Positions 6,606 to 8,825 of a DNA stretch of 8,825 bases are shown in pieces. Position numbers and translations under genes: made by a program. Below the pieces are notes generated by a model. The model searched no databases. It worked only from the letters and a program-made list of their open reading frames with translations, and was not told where the DNA came from. Source of the stretch: Deltaproteobacteria bacterium (GTDB lineage Bacteria > Desulfobacterota > JAENJC01); assembly GCA_016844545.1 (NCBI GenBank), contig JAENJC010000089.1:1-8825 (forward strand), read 5' to 3'. The number at the start of each line of letters is the position of its first letter. Positions within the stretch are counted from its first letter, which is position 1.

Positions 6606-7160
6606 CTATTTGGTTTCTGAAAATACCTGGGCGGAATAAGTGAGTATTGTGGCGTCTTTCTTCCATCCATCGGGGGGGAGTCCTGCCTTCATACATGTGT
6701 GCTCAAGAAAGGTATTCCTGTCCCAGCAATATTCTGCCGCCACCTGGGGCAGGAGAGTCCCGCATTGCATCCCTTTGATGATATATAACCCATGCCTTCC
6801 CACCTCTATCTCGTCGATATTTTTTATTTCCCTGAGGGGGGACAAAACTGATATCTCTATATGTATCTCCTTAAGCTCCTCTTCTTCAAGAGGTAGAAAG
6901 CGGGGATCGTGAAAGGCAGCCTGAAGTGACATCTCTTTTACAGTTTTATACAGAGGCTCCTCTGCCATGAATGACCCTATGCAACCCCTTAGAGAACCAT
7001 CTTTATTATGGAGAGTAACAAAGGCGCCTCTGCTTTCTTTCAGTCTTGCGCTTTCAATTGACAGTTCAGGAGGTTGGACGCCCTTGAAATTGGCAGATAT
7101 GGACTCTCTTGCAATCCTCAAAAGCTCCTTCTGCTCTTCTATTGTAAGTTCTTCGTCCAT
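6606..7160 (-). CDS. AMMECR1-domain protein (AmmeMemoRadiSam system protein A family)
   Basis: A 184-residue soluble protein. The family hallmark LRGCIGS is at 57-63 after the strand GAFVTLHNKDGS. The conserved middle segment QAAFHDPRFLPL and the late segment LLPQVAAEYCWDRNTFLEHTC are also present, and the length is normal for bacterial members. The biochemical role of the family is not established; bacterial members are often encoded beside a Memo-like protein and a radical SAM protein, and neither is nearby here. I chose the ATG at 7160 (MDEELTIEEQ). An in-frame ATG at 7211 falls inside the 52-bp repeat and would add a non-conserved extension of 17 residues. The ribosome binding site is weak (AAAGGGTG). 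The neighbours are unrelated (Nudix upstream, gatCA downstream). Confidence 0.92.
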   Translation of the reverse strand: MDEELTIEEQKELLRIARESISANFKGVQPPELSIESARLKESRGAFVTLHNKDGSLRGCIGSFMAEEPLYKTVKEMSLQAAFHDPRFLPLEEEELKEIHIEISVLSPLREIKNIDEIEVGRHGLYIIKGMQCGTLLPQVAAEYCWDRNTFLEHTCMKAGLPPDGWKKDATILTYSAQVFSETK

Positions 7161-7197
7161 AACACCCTTTTTATAACAAGGATACAAAGCGCAGAAA

Positions 7198-7249
7198 ATA
7201 ACTCCCCCCATCCCCCTCTTAATTTAAGAGGGGGAGCAAGGGGGCGTTA
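7198..7249. repeat. 52-bp near-palindromic repeat, copy 2 (overlaps the 3' end of the Nudix gene)
   Basis: Same structure as the copy at 4705-4756: arms TCCCCCTCTTAA (7211-7222) and TTAAGAGGGGGA (7224-7235) around a central T. The four differences between copies are at repeat positions 13, 26, 40 and 41, so the perfect arms are conserved. On the minus strand it encodes the last eight residues and the stop codon of the Nudix protein. Confidence 0.88.
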
Positions 7250-7706
7250 AGGTTTTCTTTTTCTTAATAAAGTAATCTTTAAGTATCTTCTCATGGTCAA
7301 AGACCAGAGGCTCCGGCAGATTGGCTTCGTTGAATATCCCGACCTCGAGAGCATCGTCATCTGCTGCCGGTTCGCCAGTCGCTTTAGCAATGTATACTGT
7401 TGTGATGGTGTGGTGCCGCTTGTCTCTTGCAGGGTCAGAATATGTATGCAACTGCTCAATTAGGTCAACCTCCAAAGAAACCTCTTCCTTAGCCTCGCGC
7501 AGAGCGGCCTCTTCAATAGATTCGCCATAATCTATAAACCCGCCAGGAATTGCCCATCCGTAGGGAGGGTTCTTCCTCTTTATGAGAACGATACCTTTCC
7601 CTTCGATCTCTATGATTATATCAACTGTAGGTACAGGGTTTTTATATTTCTCAACCGAGGTTCCACAAGCAGGGCATCTTAAAAAGGAGTTGGTCTTTTC
7701 TGTCAT
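7224..7706 (-). CDS. Nudix hydrolase with N-terminal CxxC
   Basis: A 160-residue cytoplasmic pyrophosphohydrolase. The Nudix box is complete apart from its last glycine: G56-x5-E62-x7-R70-E71-A72-x-E74-E75-x-S77-L78, where the usual Gly is Ser77. E74 and E75 are the metal ligands. The preceding YGWAIPGGF segment is typical of ADP-ribose or general house-cleaning Nudix enzymes, but the substrate cannot be assigned. An N-terminal CPACG (21-25) resembles half of a zinc ribbon; I see no second CxxC. I chose the ATG at 7706 (MTEKTNSFLRCPACG). An in-frame ATG at 7766 lies inside the hairpin element and adds non-conserved residues. No clear Shine-Dalgarno precedes 7706. The tail LTPPCSPS and the stop are supplied by the 52-bp repeat, an apparent 3'-end replacement. 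It is divergent from the porin gene. Confidence 0.88.
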   Translation of the reverse strand: MTEKTNSFLRCPACGTSVEKYKNPVPTVDIIIEIEGKGIVLIKRKNPPYGWAIPGGFIDYGESIEEAALREAKEEVSLEVDLIEQLHTYSDPARDKRHHTITTVYIAKATGEPAADDDALEVGIFNEANLPEPLVFDHEKILKDYFIKKKKTLTPPCSPS

Positions 7707-7748
7707 TGGCGTAAAAGTAACACAACAAAAGGGTTGAGTCAAAGATTG

Positions 7749-7827
7749 ATACCAATTCGCATTCAATTAAAGGCTATTGAATGCTCAGGTATAATACCAA
7801 GTAAGCTATTTGAAAGCAACTTGGTAT
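7749..7827. repeat. Tandem hairpin element (two ATACC...GGTAT units)
   Basis: Unit 1 (7749-7792) has an outer stem ATACC/GGTAT, an internal loop, an inner 9-bp stem GCATTCAAT/ATTGAATGC and an 8-base loop. Unit 2 (7794-7827) has a 9-bp stem ATACCAAGT/ACTTGGTAT enclosing a small GCT/AGC stem. The left end of unit 1 and the reverse complement of the right end of unit 2 share an ATACCAA-T-GC-TTCAA pattern, and GCTATT-GAA-GC occurs in both units. This looks like a REP/BIME-type or miniature mobile repeat. It lies in the leader region of the Nudix gene. Confidence 0.65.
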
Positions 7828-7838
7828 AAATCTCCAGA

Positions 7839-7887
7839 TTGCCTTAAAAAGAGCAGGCAGATCTCAACTTGCCTGAATTTTAGGCAA
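7839..7887 (+). promoter_or_regulatory. Paired inverted repeats, candidate activator binding sites upstream of the sigma-54 promoter
   Basis: Site 1 is TTGCCT (7839-7844), 10 bases, AGGCAG (7855-7860). Site 2 is TTGCCT (7869-7874), 7 bases, AGGCAA (7882-7887), with perfect 6-bp arms. The two TTGCCT half-sites are exactly 30 bp apart, about three helical turns. They lie about 65-110 bp upstream of the -24 element, the usual place for bacterial enhancer-binding protein sites. Function is inferred. Confidence 0.5.
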
Positions 7888-7948
7888 TATTCTTCAATCC
7901 AAAACCCTCATATTGCAATCATGTTAATAATTACAGTAAGTTACATTT

Positions 7949-7965
7949 TTGGCACACCTCATGCT
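7949..7965 (+). promoter_or_regulatory. Sigma-54 (-24/-12) promoter of the porin-like gene
   Basis: TTGGCACACCTCATGCT: a full TGGCAC -24 element with GG at 7951-7952 and an ATGCT -12 element with GC at 7963-7964. The 12-bp offset from GG to GC is the exact sigma-54 spacing. Transcription would start near 7976, giving a leader of about 46 bases. A competing sigma-70 reading is much weaker. Confidence 0.7.
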
Positions 7966-7979
7966 ATATATCCAACAGA

Positions 7980-7994
7980 CGTATCTTGTATACG
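7980..7994. promoter_or_regulatory. Small palindrome in the porin 5' leader
   Basis: CGTAT, five bases, ATACG form a perfect 5-bp inverted repeat; overlapping it, TTGT and ACAA flank ATACG (7986-7998). The segment TGTATAC at 7987-7993 equals one half-site of the gntR operator. It lies just after the predicted start of transcription. It could be a regulator site or be fortuitous. Confidence 0.3.
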
Positions 7995-8006
7995 ACAAAT
8001 CTCAAT

Positions 8007-8013
8007 AAGGAGG
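8007..8013 (+). promoter_or_regulatory. Ribosome binding site of the porin-like gene
   Basis: AAGGAGG with an eight-base spacer to the ATG at 8022 matches the full Shine-Dalgarno and predicts strong translation. Confidence 0.85.
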
Positions 8014-8021
8014 AAGAACAA

Positions 8022-8825
8022 ATGAGCAAGAGAATGATAAAGGGTTTTGTACTTACCCTGGGCGCTGTGGCCCTTCTAACTGGAATAGCGACGCTATCTA
8101 TGGCAGAAGAAGTGGCAGACGTCTTGAAGGATGTGAAGATAAACGGGTTTGTCTCTACATCATACAACTATAACCTCAATACCCCTGATGACAGGAAGAT
8201 ACAGTATCGCCCGTTTAATGAAAATGCAGACAGCTTTAACCTGGATGCGGCTGAGCTGGTATTTCAAAAGGATGCGGCTGGGGTAGGGGACATTGGTTTC
8301 AGGACCGACCTCATGTACGGCTATACTGTTCCTAAGGCAATACGTTCTACGTGGCCCGGAGTGACGCCGAGCGCCGACGACGATCTGGATGTACAGCAGA
8401 CATATATTCGATACATTGCGCCTGTGGGGAGCGGCCTAACCCTCGACTTCGGAAAATTCATCACGGAGATGGGGGCAGAGGTTATCGAGGGATACGATGG
8501 ATGGGGATACAACTACTCCCGCTCTCTCTTGTTCTATTACACAATCCCGTATACCCACACAGGGGTCAGAGGGACTTACAAGTTTAATGACCAGGTTACC
8601 TTTATGGGACAGGTCTTTAACGGGTGGGACAATGTAGTGGATAACAACAGCGCAAAGAGCTGGTGCGCCCATCTGATGGTGATGCCTACGGCAGAGACTA
8701 TGTTTAATCTTAAATACATGAGCGGCCCTGAGCAGACCGACAACACCACCAATCTTCGGAATGTTGTTGATGTAAACCTGACCACGCCCATAGTGGAGCA
8801 TTTGACACTTAGTTTAGACTACGTA
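8022..8825 (+). CDS. Outer-membrane beta-barrel porin-like protein (BBP2/OmpL-like), N-terminal part, open at right edge
   Basis: 268 codons are visible with no stop; the gene continues past the window. Residues 1-28 form a Sec signal peptide: MSKRMIK, a hydrophobic core FVLTLGAVALLTGIATL, and an S-M-A cleavage site before EEVADVLKD. The mature part alternates aromatic and polar residues as in beta strands, for example INGFVSTSYNYNLNT (40-54), VTFMGQVFNGWD (192-203) and NLTTPIVEHLTLSLDYV at the edge. The GKFITEMGAEVIE (144-156), NYSRSLLF (164-171) and PYTHTGVRGTY (176-186) segments are those I associate with the putative beta-barrel porin-2 family. The likely role is diffusion of small solutes through the outer membrane, substrate unknown. 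It is the only plus-strand gene, with its own sigma-54-type promoter and strong ribosome binding site, so its expression is probably conditional. The family call is by motif memory, less certain than the porin-like nature. Confidence 0.85.
   Translation, partial: MSKRMIKGFVLTLGAVALLTGIATLSMAEEVADVLKDVKINGFVSTSYNYNLNTPDDRKIQYRPFNENADSFNLDAAELVFQKDAAGVGDIGFRTDLMYGYTVPKAIRSTWPGVTPSADDDLDVQQTYIRYIAPVGSGLTLDFGKFITEMGAEVIEGYDGWGYNYSRSLLFYYTIPYTHTGVRGTYKFNDQVTFMGQVFNGWDNVVDNNSAKSWCAHLMVMPTAETMFNLKYMSGPEQTDNTTNLRNVVDVNLTTPIVEHLTLSLDYV

Larger units (their letters stand above)
7707..8021. other. 315-bp divergent intergenic region between the Nudix and porin genes
   Basis: AT-rich and without a credible gene; short open frames on either strand here have no ribosome binding site or recognisable product. 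From left to right it contains the tandem hairpin element, the TTGCCT inverted-repeat pair, a stretch of about 60 bp with nothing I can assign (7888-7948), the -24/-12 promoter, a small palindrome and the porin ribosome binding site. I found no convincing sigma-70 promoter for the Nudix gene. Confidence 0.75.

Noticed and set aside
7161..7211. Longer AMMECR1 protein starting at 7211
   Set aside because: That ATG lies within the 52-bp repeat and the extension is not conserved; MDEELTIEEQ at 7160 fits the family start.
7707..7766. Longer Nudix protein starting at 7766
   Set aside because: The start codon is inside the hairpin element and the extension (MNANWYQSLTQPFCC...) resembles no Nudix N-terminus.
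7941..7970. Sigma-70 promoter TTACAT with TATATA for the porin gene
   Set aside because: The -35 element matches only three of six consensus bases with an 18-bp spacer, whereas the overlapping -24/-12 element is nearly complete.
8436..8801. Minus-strand open frame of 121 codons inside the porin-like gene
   Set aside because: Antisense to a frame with signal peptide, ideal ribosome binding site and beta-barrel pattern that stays open for 268 codons.

Overview
The window is about 8.8 kb of bacterial chromosome. Eight genes lie on the minus strand and one on the plus strand. Several features suggest a Gram-negative anaerobe with a folate-dependent one-carbon (Wood-Ljungdahl type) pathway: a metV-metF pair, an outer-membrane beta-barrel protein with a signal peptide and a sigma-54-type promoter, and gatCA for indirect aminoacyl-tRNA synthesis. 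My guess at the group is Nitrospirota (Thermodesulfovibrionia-like) or Desulfobacterota. This is an inference from gene content only; nothing in the window is a phylogenetic marker.

Layout from the right edge. The plus-strand porin-like gene (8022 to the edge) and a minus-strand Nudix hydrolase (7706-7224) diverge from a 315-bp intergenic region. That region holds two tandem hairpins (7749-7827), paired TTGCCT/AGGCA inverted repeats (7839-7887), a -24/-12 promoter (7949-7965), a small palindrome near the expected start of transcription, and a strong ribosome binding site. Reading leftwards on the minus strand come an AMMECR1-domain protein (7160-6606), gatC (TTG start) and gatA joined by a TAATG overlap, a phosphomannomutase/phosphoglucomutase, a DUF1015 protein, and then gntR-metV-metF. 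MetF runs off the left edge.

How the genes work together. The clearest functional unit is gntR-metV-metF. The three frames are joined by TAATG and ATGA overlaps, so a FadR-type (FCD) regulator is translationally linked to a two-subunit methylenetetrahydrofolate reductase. The 44-bp gap upstream of gntR holds a TTGACT/TATACT promoter whose -10 box is covered by a perfect 7-1-7 palindrome. This suggests autoregulation and an almost leaderless mRNA. GatC and GatA form part of the tRNA-dependent amidotransferase; gatB is not in the window. The mutase and DUF1015 genes are 15 bp apart and probably cotranscribed.

Unusual structure. Two copies of a 52-bp near-palindromic repeat (48/52 identical) sit at 4705-4756 and 7198-7249. 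The second provides the C-terminal tail and stop codon of the Nudix gene. The mutase gene carries two separate 28-bp tracts of four 7-bp units, each translated in frame as a likely surface loop. I found no tRNA, rRNA, CRISPR array or transposase. I see no clearly new multi-gene system; the strongest candidates for follow-up are the gntR-metVF control region, the repeats and the porin promoter region.
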